64,000 nucleotides of DNA, taken from Deltaproteobacteria bacterium (GTDB lineage: Bacteria; Myxococcota_A; UBA9160; SZUA-336). Made by a program: the position numbers and the translations under genes. The DNA is taken from assembly GCA_029261895.1 (NCBI GenBank), contig JAJDAK010000052.1:1-64000 (forward strand), written 5' to 3'. The number at the start of each line of letters is the position of its first letter. The first letter of the stretch is position 1. Under the pieces are notes generated by a model. It did not search any database. It was given only the letters and a program-made list of their open reading frames with translations, and was not told the origin of the DNA. Positions 1 through 9,604 of the stretch are shown here, piece after piece.

Positions 1-139
1 AATGGTAATGCCTGGCGACAATATTACGATCGTGGTGGATTTGATTACCCCGATCGCGATGGTACAGGGACTTCGATTTGCAATTCGCGAAGGTGGCCGA
101 ACGGTCGGCGCCGGCGTGGTTGCCGAAGTCATCGAGTAA
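1..139 (+). CDS. tuf: Elongation factor Tu, C-terminal fragment
   Basis: The reading frame is open from the left edge and ends in TAA at 137-139. The last 45 residues ([13 protein letters not shown], then [18 protein letters not shown]) are the conserved end of EF-Tu domain 3, the GTPase that delivers aminoacyl-tRNA to the ribosome. The gene is cut by the window edge. It lies 9 bases before rpsJ, the usual junction of the str operon (rpsL-rpsG-fusA-tuf) with the S10 operon. Confidence 0.97.
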   Translation, partial: MVMPGDNITIVVDLITPIAMVQGLRFAIREGGRTVGAGVVAEVIE

Positions 140-148
140 GAGGGAAAA

Positions 149-466
149 GTGGCGGAACCAGGTGTACCAAAGATTCGTATTCGAATGAAGGCATTCGATC
201 ATAAACTTTTAGATCAGAGTGCTTCCGAGATTTTGGATACGGCCGTGCGCACGGGCTCACGGACAGCGGGTCCGATTCCGCTGCCTACAAGTATCCGCAA
301 ATTTACGGTACTACGCGGCCCTCACATCGATAAGAAGTCGCGGGAACAGTTTGAAATGCGAACACACCGTCGCCTGATCGACATTCTCGATCCAACGCCG
401 CAGACGGTGGACGCGTTGATGAAACTAGAATTGTCGGCGGGTGTCGACGTTGAAATTAAGCTCTAG
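149..466 (+). CDS. rpsJ: 30S ribosomal protein S10
   Basis: This 105-residue protein has normal length for S10, a 30S head protein that also serves as NusE in antitermination. The sequence shows the S10 core ([39 protein letters not shown]). The start is GTG at 149, preceded by an AGGGAAAA-type ribosome binding site. It directly follows tuf and is followed after only 8 bases by rplD. The gene for L3, which normally sits here, is absent. Confidence 0.97.
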   Translation: MAEPGVPKIRIRMKAFDHKLLDQSASEILDTAVRTGSRTAGPIPLPTSIRKFTVLRGPHIDKKSREQFEMRTHRRLIDILDPTPQTVDALMKLELSAGVDVEIKL

Positions 467-474
467 AGGGAAGC

Positions 475-1047
475 ATGGATCTCGATAGCCGCATATTCGA
501 AGCGCCGGTTCGCATCGACCTGATGCATACGGTTGTCGTGGCCCAGGCTGCGGCCAAGCGCTCGGGCACCGCGATGACGAAGAATCGTGCGCTGGTCTCC
601 GGTGGCGGAGCGAAGCCTTTCAAGCAGAAGGGAACGGGGCGGGCACGTCAGGGAACATCGCGCGCACCACAAATGCGTGCTGGTGGGATCGTGCATGGAC
701 CTCGACCGCGATCCTATGCGCAACGGATTCCAAAGAAGATTCGAAAAGCCGCGCTTCGATCCGCACTTTCACTGAAGAGGCGAGACGATCAGCTTAAGGT
801 AGTGAAGTCCCTAACGCTAAAGGAGCCAAAGACAAAGCTGCTCTTGAAAGAGCTGGAGAAGCTCAAGATCGCGGATGTCTTGATCGTGACCGCGGAGCGG
901 GACCTCACGCTTGAACTTGCCGGCCGTAATTTACCCACTGTGAATGTGCTTTCGGTTGTGGCGCTGAACGTTCGAGACGTTTTGGCACGCAAGAATTTGA
1001 TTGTGACCGATGACGCGGTTGCGCAGATCGTGGAGCGATTGCAGTGA
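475..1047 (+). CDS. rplD: 50S ribosomal protein L4 (short N-terminus)
   Basis: L4 binds 23S rRNA and lines the exit tunnel. The tunnel-loop signature is clear (GGGAKPFKQKGTGRARQGT), followed by the globular C-terminal part. The protein has 190 residues against about 200-210 in most bacteria. The lost part is the first beta strand: it begins at the segment that aligns with residue 14-18 of ordinary L4. ATG 475 has an AGAGGGAAGC ribosome binding site, so this start is credible. The short start coincides with the missing rplC upstream, which suggests one deletion or rearrangement removed both. Confidence 0.95.
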   Translation: MDLDSRIFEAPVRIDLMHTVVVAQAAAKRSGTAMTKNRALVSGGGAKPFKQKGTGRARQGTSRAPQMRAGGIVHGPRPRSYAQRIPKKIRKAALRSALSLKRRDDQLKVVKSLTLKEPKTKLLLKELEKLKIADVLIVTAERDLTLELAGRNLPTVNVLSVVALNVRDVLARKNLIVTDDAVAQIVERLQ

Positions 1048-1334
1048 AGGACCTCATGCAAGTGATTCAGAAGCCACTGATCACAGAGAAAAGCACGATT
1101 GAGCGCGAGCTCGGCAATATCGTGACTTTCGCGGTGGCGCCTGCTGCAACCAAGCCTGAGATCAAACAGGCGGTTGAGAAGATTTTTGATGTGAAGGTGC
1201 TGGAGGTTCGGACCTGTCGCTTTCTCGGAAAGAAACGGCGTATGGGTCAGAAGTCAGGCCGACGCCCAACGTGGAAAAAAGCCCGGGTTCGTTTGCGAGA
1301 GGGCGACACCATTGAGTTCTTTGAAGGGGTTTAG
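1044..1334 (+). CDS. rplW: 50S ribosomal protein L23
   Basis: L23 sits at the tunnel exit and is the docking site for trigger factor and SRP. The motif [11 protein letters not shown] near the N-terminus and the basic loop [14 protein letters not shown] identify it; 96 residues is normal. GTG 1044 overlaps the rplD stop by 4 bases. An alternative start is ATG 1056, which has AAGGA a few bases upstream and gives a 92-residue protein. The sequence alone does not decide between them. Confidence 0.95.
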   Translation: MKDLMQVIQKPLITEKSTIERELGNIVTFAVAPAATKPEIKQAVEKIFDVKVLEVRTCRFLGKKRRMGQKSGRRPTWKKARVRLREGDTIEFFEGV

Positions 1335-1336
1335 GG

Positions 1337-2164
1337 ATGCCGACGCGTAAATACAAGCCGACGTCTCCGGGGCGACGCACAATGAGTGTGCAGGACTTCT
1401 CCAACCTTTCGAAGGTCAAGCCCTCAAAAGGACTCACCGAATCCATGCGCAAGAACGGTGGCCGTAATAACAACGGTCGCATTACTTCGTTTCAGCGCGG
1501 TGGTGGTCATAAGCGGCGCTATCGAAAGATTGATTTTAAGCGCGACAAGATCGGGATTCCCGCGAAGGTTGCGACGATTGAGTACGACCCCAATCGAAGT
1601 GCGAATATCGCGTTGCTCCACTATGCGGATGGCGAGAAGCGTTACATTCTCGCGCCGGTGGGAGTGCAGGTTGGCGACAAGCTCTTGAGCGGCGAAGGCG
1701 CTGAGATCAAGCCGGGTTGTACGCTGCCGCTGCGCGTGATCCCGATGGGTACGGTTGTTCACAATATCGAGCTCAAGCCTGGGAAGGGTGGCCAGATGGT
1801 TCGCTCCGCCGGAGGTGGCGCGCAGCTGATGGCGCGCGAAGGAAAGTACGCGCAATTGAAATTACCGTCGGGCGAGACGCGTCGAGTGCTTTCGGAGTGT
1901 ATGGCGACGATCGGTCAGGTCGGAAATCTCGATCATGAGAATGTTTCCATCGGCAAAGCCGGCCGCACGCGTTGGTTGGGTAAGCGTCCGAACGTTCGCG
2001 GTGTGGCGATGAACCCAGTGGACCATCCTCACGGTGGTGGTGAAGGCCGGACATCCGGCGGCCGCCATCCGGTCACGCCCTGGGGTGTGCCGACCAAGGG
2101 ACATAAAACGCGTAATAACCGACGCACCAATAAATTTATTATCAAGCGACGAGGGAAGAAGTAG
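1337..2164 (+). CDS. rplB: 50S ribosomal protein L2
   Basis: L2 is needed for subunit association and peptidyl transferase assembly. The 275 residues are full length. The conserved block [19 protein letters not shown], containing the critical His, is present, as are GRNNNGRIT and GGGHKRRYR near the N-terminus. It starts 2 bases after rplW, and its stop overlaps the rpsS start by one base. Confidence 0.98.
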   Translation: MPTRKYKPTSPGRRTMSVQDFSNLSKVKPSKGLTESMRKNGGRNNNGRITSFQRGGGHKRRYRKIDFKRDKIGIPAKVATIEYDPNRSANIALLHYADGEKRYILAPVGVQVGDKLLSGEGAEIKPGCTLPLRVIPMGTVVHNIELKPGKGGQMVRSAGGGAQLMAREGKYAQLKLPSGETRRVLSECMATIGQVGNLDHENVSIGKAGRTRWLGKRPNVRGVAMNPVDHPHGGGEGRTSGGRHPVTPWGVPTKGHKTRNNRRTNKFIIKRRGKK

Positions 2165-2442
2165 TGGCACGCTCACTCAAAAAGGGTCCGTACATTGAGG
2201 CGGCATTGCTTAAGAAAGTTGAGCGACAAAACGCCGATGGCTCGAAGCGCATCATCAAGACCTGGTCACGTCGTTCAATGATTTTACCTGAGATGGTGGG
2301 GCATACGTTCCATGTCCATAACGGCAAACTTTTCATGCCAATTTTCACTACCGAGAACATGGTCGGGCATCGATTGGGCGAGTTCGCGCCCACGCGAAAG
2401 CGCACCGTCCATTCCGGTGATCGAAAAGTGAAACAGAAGTAG
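2164..2442 (+). CDS. rpsS: 30S ribosomal protein S19
   Basis: S19 is a 30S head protein that forms a complex with S13. The 92 residues carry the family signatures [26 protein letters not shown] and [11 protein letters not shown]. The start is GTG 2164, sharing its G with the TAG of rplB, so translation is probably coupled. Confidence 0.98.
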   Translation: MARSLKKGPYIEAALLKKVERQNADGSKRIIKTWSRRSMILPEMVGHTFHVHNGKLFMPIFTTENMVGHRLGEFAPTRKRTVHSGDRKVKQK

Positions 2443-2451
2443 GACTGTAGA

Positions 2452-2799
2452 ATGGAAGTGAGCGCCACACTCAAGAATGTTCGCATGGGCACCCGCAGGG
2501 GGCGTCGTGTTGCTGACATGATTCGCAACCGTCCGTGTGCGGAAGCGTTGAGTATTCTTGCTTCGAGCGAGCGTCGTGCTGCAGGTCCGATTGCGAAATT
2601 ACTACGATCCGCGTTAGCAAATGCTGAAGAGCATAATGCGCGACATTCCGCGGGCATCGATCTCGACAACCTTGTTGTTAAGTCGATCTGCGTTGATGAA
2701 GGACCCCGGATGTGGCGCGTTCGTGCGCGTGCGATGGGTCGTGCAGCATGGCTTAAGAAAGAGACCAGTCACGTGACGGTCGTTCTGGACGAGCGTTAG
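2452..2799 (+). CDS. rplV: 50S ribosomal protein L22
   Basis: L22 spans all 23S domains and lines the exit tunnel with L4. The 115-residue protein shows the early [15 protein letters not shown] segment and the C-terminal hairpin [26 protein letters not shown]. The first residues ([12 protein letters not shown]) are somewhat unlike the more common AxAKxxRxSPxK version but align without gaps. Confidence 0.96.
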   Translation: MEVSATLKNVRMGTRRGRRVADMIRNRPCAEALSILASSERRAAGPIAKLLRSALANAEEHNARHSAGIDLDNLVVKSICVDEGPRMWRVRARAMGRAAWLKKETSHVTVVLDER

Positions 2800-2806
2800 G
2801 AGTAAA

Positions 2807-3487
2807 GTGGGACAGAAGGTTCATCCATACGGTTTTAGACTTGGCATTCTCAACGGATGGCATTCGAACTGGTTTGCTGAACGGGGCTTTGCCGCGATGC
2901 TGCACGAAGATTTGCGCATCCGCGATCACATCAAGAAAAAGGTGTATCACGCAGGCGTGAGCCGGATTGTGATTGAACGACGTGCGGATAAGATGTCGGT
3001 CAATATCCATACCGCGCGCCCGGGCATTCTCATTGGAAAGCGTGGCGCTGAAGTTGAGGCGCTCCGAGCTGAAGTAACCAAGTTCACGAAGAATGAGGTC
3101 TTCATCAATATTCGTGAGATTCGCAAAGCTGAAATCGATGCGCAGTTGATCGCGGAAAACATCTCCCTGCAGCTGGTCCGTCGTGTGGCATTTCGTCGTG
3201 CGATGAAGAAGGCTGTGACGGCCGCCATGAAATTCGGTGCCCAGGGGGTGAAGATCAAGGTTTCCGGTCGTCTCGGCGGTGCGGAAATGTCGCGTAAGGC
3301 GCAGTACCTCGAAGGTCGTGTGCCCCTCCATACGCTGCGTGCACAGATTGACTACGGATTTTCAGAAGCCAAGACCACCTACGGTACGATTGGCGTCAAA
3401 GTTTGGGTTTTCACTGGGTATGTGCCGGACGCACAGATTCGCCAACAGCGTTTGGCGGCACCAGGGGAACTCGGCGCGAGTAGCTGA
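2807..3487 (+). CDS. rpsC: 30S ribosomal protein S3
   Basis: S3 lies at the mRNA entry channel. The N-terminus [13 protein letters not shown] is diagnostic. A KH domain with the loop [10 protein letters not shown] follows near residues 65-75, then the C-terminal domain with [20 protein letters not shown]. The 226 residues are full length. GTG 2807 lies 4 bases after an AGGAG ribosome binding site. Confidence 0.98.
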   Translation: MGQKVHPYGFRLGILNGWHSNWFAERGFAAMLHEDLRIRDHIKKKVYHAGVSRIVIERRADKMSVNIHTARPGILIGKRGAEVEALRAEVTKFTKNEVFINIREIRKAEIDAQLIAENISLQLVRRVAFRRAMKKAVTAAMKFGAQGVKIKVSGRLGGAEMSRKAQYLEGRVPLHTLRAQIDYGFSEAKTTYGTIGVKVWVFTGYVPDAQIRQQRLAAPGELGASS

Positions 3488-3502
3488 GTCACGGAGAGCT
3501 AA

Positions 3503-3916
3503 ATGCTTCAACCGAAACGTACAAAATATCGCAAGACCCAAAAGGGACGACTGCGCGGTAAAGCATATCGCGGTAGCAAACTTTCGTTTGGCGAAATCGG
3601 TTTGCAGGCGATCGAGACCGGGTATGTGACCGCTCGACAAATCGAAGCAGCCCGTATTGCGATGACCCGTCATGCGAAGCGCGGCGGTAAGGTTTGGATT
3701 CGGATCTTTCCGGCGAAGCCTATGACAAAGCGACCGCCTGAAACCCGCATGGGTAAGGGAAAGGGCAACCCGGAATTTTGGGTCGCGCCGGTCCGTGCGG
3801 GTCGAGTGCTGTATGAGATGGAAGGTGTCTCGAACGAAGTTGCGCGCGAAGCGCTTCGTCTTGCAAGTCACAAGCTTCCGTTGAAAACACGTGTCTTGGA
3901 GCGATTTGAAACATGA
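3503..3916 (+). CDS. rplP: 50S ribosomal protein L16
   Basis: L16 organises the A-site finger region of the 50S subunit. The start [16 protein letters not shown], the central [18 protein letters not shown] and [14 protein letters not shown] are classical L16 motifs. The 137 residues are normal. Its stop overlaps rpmC by 4 bases. Confidence 0.98.
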   Translation: MLQPKRTKYRKTQKGRLRGKAYRGSKLSFGEIGLQAIETGYVTARQIEAARIAMTRHAKRGGKVWIRIFPAKPMTKRPPETRMGKGKGNPEFWVAPVRAGRVLYEMEGVSNEVAREALRLASHKLPLKTRVLERFET

Positions 3917-4107
3917 ACACGACAGATTTGCGAAAACTTACACCCGAAGAAATCGTGTCACGTGTGGCGTCGTTGCGTCAGTCAGTCTTTGATCTAAAGA
4001 TCAAATTCGCAACCGGCCAATTGGAATCCACAGCAAAAATTCGGACCACGCGGCGTGATTTAGCTCGTACGCTGACCGTTCAAAACGAAGCGAGGAATGC
4101 AGGATGA
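3913..4107 (+). CDS. rpmC: 50S ribosomal protein L29
   Basis: L29 is a helical hairpin near the exit tunnel. The 64-residue protein has the expected pattern: [27 protein letters not shown] and the C-terminal I..TRRDLAR..T helix. It overlaps rplP and rpsQ by 4 bases each (ATGA junctions), typical of translational coupling. Confidence 0.94.
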   Translation: MNTTDLRKLTPEEIVSRVASLRQSVFDLKIKFATGQLESTAKIRTTRRDLARTLTVQNEARNAG

Positions 4108-4352
4108 GTGAACGCGGTTTACGCAAAACCCGCGTGGGAACGGTCGTCAGCGATAAGATGAACAAGTCCGTGATTGTCGAGGTGCAGCGCACGGTTCGCC
4201 ATGCTCTCTATGAGAAGTTCATTCGTCTGCGCACACGGCTAGCAGCTCACGATGAGAAGAATGAATTTCAAATTGGCGACAAAGTGCGGATTGTTGAGAC
4301 CCGCCCAATCTCCAAGCAAAAGCGCTGGCGTGTTCAGGAGAAAATAGGGTGA
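4104..4352 (+). CDS. rpsQ: 30S ribosomal protein S17
   Basis: S17 is an OB-fold primary 16S rRNA binder. The 82 residues include [21 protein letters not shown] and [18 protein letters not shown], which fit the family throughout. It overlaps both neighbours by 4 bases. Confidence 0.97.
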   Translation: MSERGLRKTRVGTVVSDKMNKSVIVEVQRTVRHALYEKFIRLRTRLAAHDEKNEFQIGDKVRIVETRPISKQKRWRVQEKIG

Positions 4353-4717
4353 TTCAGACCGAGTCCGTACTTCAGGTTGCCGATAACTCCGGAGCCCGCC
4401 GCGTGCTATGCGTCAAGGTTCTCGGTGGTTCACAGCGTCGTTACGCTTCGATTGGCGATATTATCGTCGTGTCGGTGAAGGAAGCTCTACCCAATTCACG
4501 CGTAAAGAAGAAACAGCTCCACAAGGCGGTGGTGGTGCGGACGCGGAAAGAGATTCGGCGTGCGGATGGCTCGTACATTCGTTTTGACGACAACTCTGTT
4601 GTGCTGCTTGATGGCAACAAAGAGCCGATCGGGACACGCATTTTCGGACCGGTCGCGCGAGAACTTCGCGCGCGGAAATTCATGAAAATTGTTTCACTCG
4701 CACCGGAGGTCCTCTAA
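4349..4717 (+). CDS. rplN: 50S ribosomal protein L14
   Basis: L14 contributes to intersubunit bridges. The start [17 protein letters not shown] is highly conserved, as is the end [12 protein letters not shown]; 122 residues is the standard length. The start codon is GTG 4349 inside the rpsQ stop. Confidence 0.98.
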   Translation: MIQTESVLQVADNSGARRVLCVKVLGGSQRRYASIGDIIVVSVKEALPNSRVKKKQLHKAVVVRTRKEIRRADGSYIRFDDNSVVLLDGNKEPIGTRIFGPVARELRARKFMKIVSLAPEVL

Positions 4718-5028
4718 TGGCCGCCAAGATTCGCAAGGGTGACACAGTGGAAGTCACCGCAGGCAAGAACAAAGGTGCTCGTGGTGCGGTTCGACGCGTG
4801 ATTGCTGAGGATCAGAAGGTCGTGGTGGAGCGGGTCAATTTGGTGAAGAAACACCAGAAGCCCAATAACGTTAATCGACAGGGTGGCATTATCGAAAAAG
4901 AGATGCCGATCCATATTTCGAATGTTGCGTTGGTTCATAAAGATGAACGTACTCGCGTTGGTTTTCGAACCGTAAAGGGTACGAAAGTCCGTTGGAGCAA
5001 GCGACATGATGAGGCGATCGATGGCTGA
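4717..5028 (+). CDS. rplX: 50S ribosomal protein L24
   Basis: L24 is an assembly initiator of the 50S subunit. A KOW motif near the N-terminus ([23 protein letters not shown]) and the downstream block [14 protein letters not shown] identify it; 103 residues is normal. Its first base is the last base of the rplN stop. Confidence 0.97.
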   Translation: MAAKIRKGDTVEVTAGKNKGARGAVRRVIAEDQKVVVERVNLVKKHQKPNNVNRQGGIIEKEMPIHISNVALVHKDERTRVGFRTVKGTKVRWSKRHDEAIDG

Positions 5029-5575
5029 AAGATATGTACCTCGTCTACTCACGAAATATCGGTCCGAGATCGCGCCTGCGCTGCTTAAGGAGTTTAGTTA
5101 CTCCAATCCGATGCAAGTGCCGCGCGTCGAGAAGATCAATATCAATGCTGGACTTGGAATGGCGCTTCAAAACCCGAAGATCATCGAAGAAGCGGTTAAG
5201 CAGCTGACGATGATTGCGGGCCAAAAAGCGGTTATCGCGAAGGCAAAGAAGTCTGTTGCAAACTTTCGGCTGCGCGAAGGGCAGGCGATCGGCGTTACGG
5301 TGACATTACGTCGTGCGCAGATGTACGATTTTCTGGATCGCTTTGTGAATATTGCATTGCCACGAGTTCGCGACTTTCGAGGTATATCTCCGAAAGCGTT
5401 CGATGGACGCGGTAACTACACCTGCGGCATACGCGAGCATATTATTTTCCCTGAGATCGACTACAACAGCGTTGAAAAGATCTACGGGTTCAACATCACG
5501 ATTGTGACTTCGGCGAAAACCAATGATGAGGGTCGAGCCCTGCTCAAAGGTTTTGGAATGCCGTTCCGTCAGTAG
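5021..5575 (+). CDS. rplE: 50S ribosomal protein L5
   Basis: L5 binds 5S rRNA in the central protuberance. The motifs [39 protein letters not shown] and [20 protein letters not shown] match L5. I prefer ATG 5021 (184 residues, MAERYVPRL) over the in-frame ATG 5006. A GAGG ribosome binding site lies 6 bases before 5021, and the shorter form aligns with the normal N-terminus. It overlaps rplX by 8 bases. Confidence 0.97.
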   Translation: MAERYVPRLLTKYRSEIAPALLKEFSYSNPMQVPRVEKININAGLGMALQNPKIIEEAVKQLTMIAGQKAVIAKAKKSVANFRLREGQAIGVTVTLRRAQMYDFLDRFVNIALPRVRDFRGISPKAFDGRGNYTCGIREHIIFPEIDYNSVEKIYGFNITIVTSAKTNDEGRALLKGFGMPFRQ

Positions 5576-5583
5576 AGGATCCT

Positions 5584-5793
5584 ATGGCTAAGAAGTCGAA
5601 ACTTGCACAACAGCGCCGCATGCGAGAAGCGCGCGCGAGCGGAACCTTGAAGTTTCGGTCGCGCTATTACAATCGCTGTGGTCGCTGTGGTCGCTCGCGT
5701 GGTTATTACAGATTGTTCGACGTTTGCCGCATCTGCCTGCGCCAATTGGCGCTAGAAGGCAAGATTCCCGGTATGACGAAGTCGAGCTGGTGA
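5584..5793 (+). CDS. rpsN: 30S ribosomal protein S14, zinc-binding type
   Basis: This S14 has 69 residues and carries two CxxC pairs (CGRCG and CRIC), the zinc-ribbon form, with the conserved C-terminus [15 protein letters not shown]. Its N-terminus is about 8 residues longer than the common 61-residue zinc form and more Lys/Arg-rich ([17 protein letters not shown]). No zinc-independent paralogue is seen in the window. Confidence 0.96.
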   Translation: MAKKSKLAQQRRMREARASGTLKFRSRYYNRCGRCGRSRGYYRLFDVCRICLRQLALEGKIPGMTKSSW

Positions 5794-5802
5794 GGTAGGG
5801 CC

Positions 5803-6195
5803 ATGGTCACTGATCCGATCGCTGATATGATTACTCGCATCCGCAACGGTGGACGCGCACGGCTGCGACGTGTGCAGCTTCCAGGCTCGAAGCTTAAACA
5901 GGAGGTTGCCCGCGTTCTCAAAGAGAATGGTTTCATCTCCGACTATTCAGACGATCAGGCAACGAAGCCGACGCTGACCATCGACCTTCGGTACGGCGAC
6001 GGCACGCTGCCGATCATCGAGTCGATCCAACGTGTTTCGAAGCCTGGCCGACGTATTTATGTGGGTCATGGAGATATTCCCAAGGTTCGTAACGGGCTCG
6101 GGATTGCGATCATGTCGACGCCGAAGGGCGTCATGGCAGATCAACAGGCCCGCGAAGCAAATCTAGGTGGCGAAGTTCTCGTCGAGGTTTGGTAG
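5803..6195 (+). CDS. rpsH: 30S ribosomal protein S8
   Basis: S8 is a central 16S rRNA binder and in other bacteria the autoregulator of the spc operon. The start TDPIADMITRIRNG and the C-terminal block GLGIAIMSTPKGVMADQQAR with GGEVLVEVW are diagnostic. The 130 residues are standard. Confidence 0.98.
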   Translation: MVTDPIADMITRIRNGGRARLRRVQLPGSKLKQEVARVLKENGFISDYSDDQATKPTLTIDLRYGDGTLPIIESIQRVSKPGRRIYVGHGDIPKVRNGLGIAIMSTPKGVMADQQAREANLGGEVLVEVW

Positions 6196-6201
6196 GCGAT
6201 C

Positions 6202-6744
6202 ATGTCACGTATTGGAAAAATGCCGATCAGCATTCCGTCCGGCGTCGAAGTGAAGGTCGACGGTGATGCGGTCAAAGTGAAAGGTCCCAAGGGGCAGCTT
6301 GAAGAAACGATTGTGGCGCATATTCGTGTTGAGGTCGCTGATGGCCAGGTCAATGTTCATCGAGAGAGCGAAGACAAGCCGGTGCGGGCCGCGCACGGAT
6401 TGATGCGTAGTTTGGTTCAGAACATGGTTACGGGTGTTACCGACGGATTTAGCAAGATTCTCGATATTGTCGGCGTCGGCTATCGCGCTGAGGTTTCGGG
6501 TAAACAGCTCAAGCTGAGCCTCGGCTATTCGCATGCCGTGATGATGGATATTCCCCAAGGACTTGAAGTTAAGGCTGAAGGTCAAACACGGCTGGTCGTG
6601 CAAGGCGCAAACAAGCAGCGTGTCGGTCAGTTCGCAGCGAATATTCGCGAAGTTCGTGCGCCTGAGCCGTACAAGGGCAAAGGCGTTCGCTACGCCGATG
6701 AACATATTCGCCGCAAGGTGGGTAAGTCAGGCGCGGGAGGTTAG
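6202..6744 (+). CDS. rplF: 50S ribosomal protein L6
   Basis: L6 sits near the sarcin-ricin loop. The 180 residues begin MSRIGKMPISIPSGVEV and contain KVKGPKGQLEE and the second-domain signature PEPYKGKGVRYADEHIRRKVGKSG. It lies 6 bases after rpsH. Confidence 0.98.
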   Translation: MSRIGKMPISIPSGVEVKVDGDAVKVKGPKGQLEETIVAHIRVEVADGQVNVHRESEDKPVRAAHGLMRSLVQNMVTGVTDGFSKILDIVGVGYRAEVSGKQLKLSLGYSHAVMMDIPQGLEVKAEGQTRLVVQGANKQRVGQFAANIREVRAPEPYKGKGVRYADEHIRRKVGKSGAGG

Positions 6745-6749
6745 TCGAA

Positions 6750-7112
6750 GTGGCGCAACGCGATAGTAAAGCTCCGTGGAGACGGCGGAAGAAACACGTC
6801 ATCAAGCAATTGGCAAATTGTGAACGCCCCTTGCTGACGGTGTATCGAAGTGGGCGCCATATCTATGCTCAATTGGTGGATCCGCTTACCGGTAAGACGG
6901 TGACGGGTGCTTCCAGCCGTACGCCTGGAGTTCGGGAAGGTTTGTCGTCCACGCAAAATGCGGATGCTGCCATCAAGGTAGGTACTGCGATCGCGAAGTT
7001 GGCGCTTGATCGAGACATTCGTGAAGTCACGTTCAATCGCAACGGTTTTGTTTATACAGGTAAGGTTCGTGCGCTTGCAGATGCTGCGCGCGAAGCCGGA
7101 CTAAAGTTCTAA
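6750..7112 (+). CDS. rplR: 50S ribosomal protein L18
   Basis: L18 binds 5S rRNA together with L5. The 120 residues show RPLLTVYRSGRHIYAQLVD and the C-terminal FNRNGFVYTGKVRALADAAREAGLKF. The start is GTG 6750, 5 bases after rplF. Confidence 0.97.
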   Translation: MAQRDSKAPWRRRKKHVIKQLANCERPLLTVYRSGRHIYAQLVDPLTGKTVTGASSRTPGVREGLSSTQNADAAIKVGTAIAKLALDRDIREVTFNRNGFVYTGKVRALADAAREAGLKF

Positions 7113-7121
7113 GGCGAATGC

Positions 7122-7631
7122 ATGGGATGGACTAGTCAATTTAGCCGTGACCATTTGAATCCGAACGACTATCAGCTGGAAGAGCGGGTGGTGTCGATCA
7201 ACCGCGTGGCTAAGGTGGTCAAGGGTGGTCGCCGCTTCGGCTTCTCTGCTCTTGTCGTTGTCGGTAATGGTGAGGGCGTTGTCGGCGCCGGAACCGGCAA
7301 GGCAAATGAAGTGCCCGAAGCCATTCGCAAAGGAATTGAGCAAGCGCGCAAGAATCTTTTTCGCGTACCCATCGTAGAAGGTTCAATTCCTCATGAGGTC
7401 ATAGGTCGTTTTGGTGCAGGTCGTGTGTTGCTGAAACCCGCATCCCGCGGTACCGGCGTCATCGCGGGTGGTGCGGTCCGCGCACTTTGCGAAGCGGCAG
7501 GTGTACAAAATATTTTATCGAAGTGTATCGGAACCAATCGAGCGCATAACGTCGTACGCGCAACACTGAATGGCATGCTTCGTTTGAAGGATTCCGACGA
7601 ACGAAAAGCGGAGCTACGCGTCGATGGCTAA
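7122..7631 (+). CDS. rpsE: 30S ribosomal protein S5
   Basis: S5 acts at the mRNA channel and in decoding fidelity. The double-stranded RNA-binding N-terminal domain ([39 protein letters not shown]) and the C-terminal domain ([17 protein letters not shown]) are present. The 169 residues are normal. It overlaps rpmD by 8 bases. Confidence 0.98.
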   Translation: MGWTSQFSRDHLNPNDYQLEERVVSINRVAKVVKGGRRFGFSALVVVGNGEGVVGAGTGKANEVPEAIRKGIEQARKNLFRVPIVEGSIPHEVIGRFGAGRVLLKPASRGTGVIAGGAVRALCEAAGVQNILSKCIGTNRAHNVVRATLNGMLRLKDSDERKAELRVDG

Positions 7632-7815
7632 GTCTCAAAAAAAGATTCGCCTAAAGCAGACCCGGAGCGCAATTGGGTTCACGCGGGATCAGCGCGCAAC
7701 TTTGCGTGGTTTGGGCTTGCGTCGGGTAGGCGCCACTGCGGAAATTGAAGATTCAGCAGCAACCCGTGGCATGGTGCGAAAAGTGGGACATCTGATTACG
7801 GTGGAGGAAGTCTAG
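7624..7815 (+). CDS. rpmD: 50S ribosomal protein L30
   Basis: The 63-residue protein has the L30 pattern: [29 protein letters not shown], then the terminal [13 protein letters not shown]. It sits in the canonical position between rpsE and rplO, overlapping both. Confidence 0.96.
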   Translation: MAKSQKKIRLKQTRSAIGFTRDQRATLRGLGLRRVGATAEIEDSAATRGMVRKVGHLITVEEV

Positions 7816-8300
7816 TGTTGGATCGACTCCAACCCAAGCGTGGTTCCAAGCATCGCAGGAAGCGTGTGGGTCGCGGCGAGGGAAGTGGCTGGGGTAAAAC
7901 TTGTGGCCGAGGCACTAAGGGTGCGGGCGCACGTTCGGGCAGTAAGAGCCGGCCGCATTTTGAAGGTGGCCAGATGCCCATGGCGCGGCGTCTTCCGAAA
8001 TTCGGCTTCTATAATCCGTTTGGAACGACCTTTGCGGTGGTGAATATCGGACAGTTGGACCGCTTCGATAAAGATACGGTCGTAAACGTGGAGGCACTCG
8101 CGGCAGTGGGGCTGATCCGCGGGCTGAAATCCGAAGTGAAGGTTCTCGGTGAAGGAGAGCTAAAGACAAGCTTGAAGCTACAGGTTCACGCCATCAGTGG
8201 TTCTGCACGCCAGAAAGTCGAAAGCGCGGGAGGAAGCGTTGAATTGATTTCAACCACGAAAGCCAAACCGAAAACACGGAAGGAGAGGGCGACATCGTGA
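7815..8300 (+). CDS. rplO: 50S ribosomal protein L15
   Basis: L15 is a late-assembly 50S protein. The Gly/Arg-rich N-terminal extension (KRVGRGEGSGWGKTCGRGT) and the globular domain with MPMARRLPKFGF identify it. The 161 residues are slightly long, ending in a Lys/Arg-rich tail. The start is GTG 7815, sharing one base with the rpmD stop; it overlaps secY by 4 bases. Confidence 0.97.
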   Translation: MLDRLQPKRGSKHRRKRVGRGEGSGWGKTCGRGTKGAGARSGSKSRPHFEGGQMPMARRLPKFGFYNPFGTTFAVVNIGQLDRFDKDTVVNVEALAAVGLIRGLKSEVKVLGEGELKTSLKLQVHAISGSARQKVESAGGSVELISTTKAKPKTRKERATS

Positions 8301-9604
8301 ATCCGTCAGCTGTCCAAAGCATGACCCGGATTCCGGAGTTGAATCGCCGGATCCTCTTTGCCTTCGCGATGCTTGCGGTTTATCGAATGGGGTGTGCGAT
8401 TCCGACGCCTGGAATCGATCCCGAAGTCGTGAGTCAAGCGTTTGAGGGTGGTGGTGGTGTCTTCGGTTTGCTGAACCTCTTTACGGGTGGTGCACTGGAG
8501 CAAGCCTCGATTTTCGCGTTGGGCATCATGCCCTACATCACAGCCTCGATTATTTTCCAACTACTCACGGTCGTGATTCCAGCGCTCGAAGAGCTTAAGA
8601 AAGAGGGTGAACAGGGCCGACGTGTGATCACGCGCTACACCCGCTACGCAACCGTTGTTCTCGCGCTCTTTCAGGGCATGCTGATGGCGACTGGTTTCGA
8701 GCAGAATGTTTTTGGTGTTAATGCGGTGACCGATCCAGGTTGGACATTCCGCCTCATGACGATGTTGACGCTCGCTTCCGGGACGGCATTTATCATGTGG
8801 CTCGGCGAGCAGATCAATGAACGCGGGATTGGAAACGGCATCTCTCTGATCATTTTCGCCGGCATCGTGGTACGCATTCCCGGGGCGATTCAGCAGCTAT
8901 TCACCATGGTGAATACCGGACTGATGACACCCATCAAATTGGTGCTGGTCCTGGTCTTCATGGTGGCGGTACTGGCGTTCATTGTTTGGTTCGAGCGTGG
9001 TCAACGCCGAATTCCCATACAATACGCGAGGCGCGTCGTCGGTAATCGTGTTCTTAGCGGCGGGATGACGTATTTTCCTCTGCGCCTTAACACGTCGGGT
9101 GTAATCCCGCCGATCTTTGCAACGTCCTTGATGGTGCTCCCGCTGCAGATCGCGCAATGGGGCGATTTTACGGGCATGGATGCGTTTATCAGTGACTATC
9201 TTTCGTTTGGCGGTGTGAACTACAACCTTGTCTTTGTCACGATGATCATCTTCTTCGCGTATTTCTACACGGGCGTGTTGATCGATCCGGATGATGTTGC
9301 CGAGAACATCAAGAAAAATGGTGGGTACATCCCAGGAATACGCCCAGGTAAACGGACCGCTGATTACATTCTGCGCGTGTTAAATCGCATCACGTTGATT
9401 GGCGCACTCTATCTCGCCGCTGTTTGTGTGCTGCCGTCGATGCTCGCGGCCCAAGCGGATGTGCCATTTCTCTACGGTGGTACCGCGCTGCTTATCGTGG
9501 TCGGCGTGGGCATGGACACCGCTGGCCAAATCGAGGCGCATCTTGTCGCTAGAAATTATGAGACTTTCGCCCAGGGCACCCGCATTCGTGGGAGGCGTGG
9601 CTGA
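8297..9604 (+). CDS. secY: Protein translocase subunit SecY
   Basis: SecY is the channel subunit of the SecYEG translocon in the inner membrane. The 435 residues have about ten hydrophobic segments, the N-terminal IPELNRRILFAFAMLAVYRMG, the conserved GIGNGISLIIFAGIV segment, and cytosolic loops with YARRVVGNR and IRPGKRTADYI, which contact SecA and the ribosome. The start is GTG 8297, and the stop shares a base with adk. Confidence 0.98.
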   Translation: MNPSAVQSMTRIPELNRRILFAFAMLAVYRMGCAIPTPGIDPEVVSQAFEGGGGVFGLLNLFTGGALEQASIFALGIMPYITASIIFQLLTVVIPALEELKKEGEQGRRVITRYTRYATVVLALFQGMLMATGFEQNVFGVNAVTDPGWTFRLMTMLTLASGTAFIMWLGEQINERGIGNGISLIIFAGIVVRIPGAIQQLFTMVNTGLMTPIKLVLVLVFMVAVLAFIVWFERGQRRIPIQYARRVVGNRVLSGGMTYFPLRLNTSGVIPPIFATSLMVLPLQIAQWGDFTGMDAFISDYLSFGGVNYNLVFVTMIIFFAYFYTGVLIDPDDVAENIKKNGGYIPGIRPGKRTADYILRVLNRITLIGALYLAAVCVLPSMLAAQADVPFLYGGTALLIVVGVGMDTAGQIEAHLVARNYETFAQGTRIRGRRG

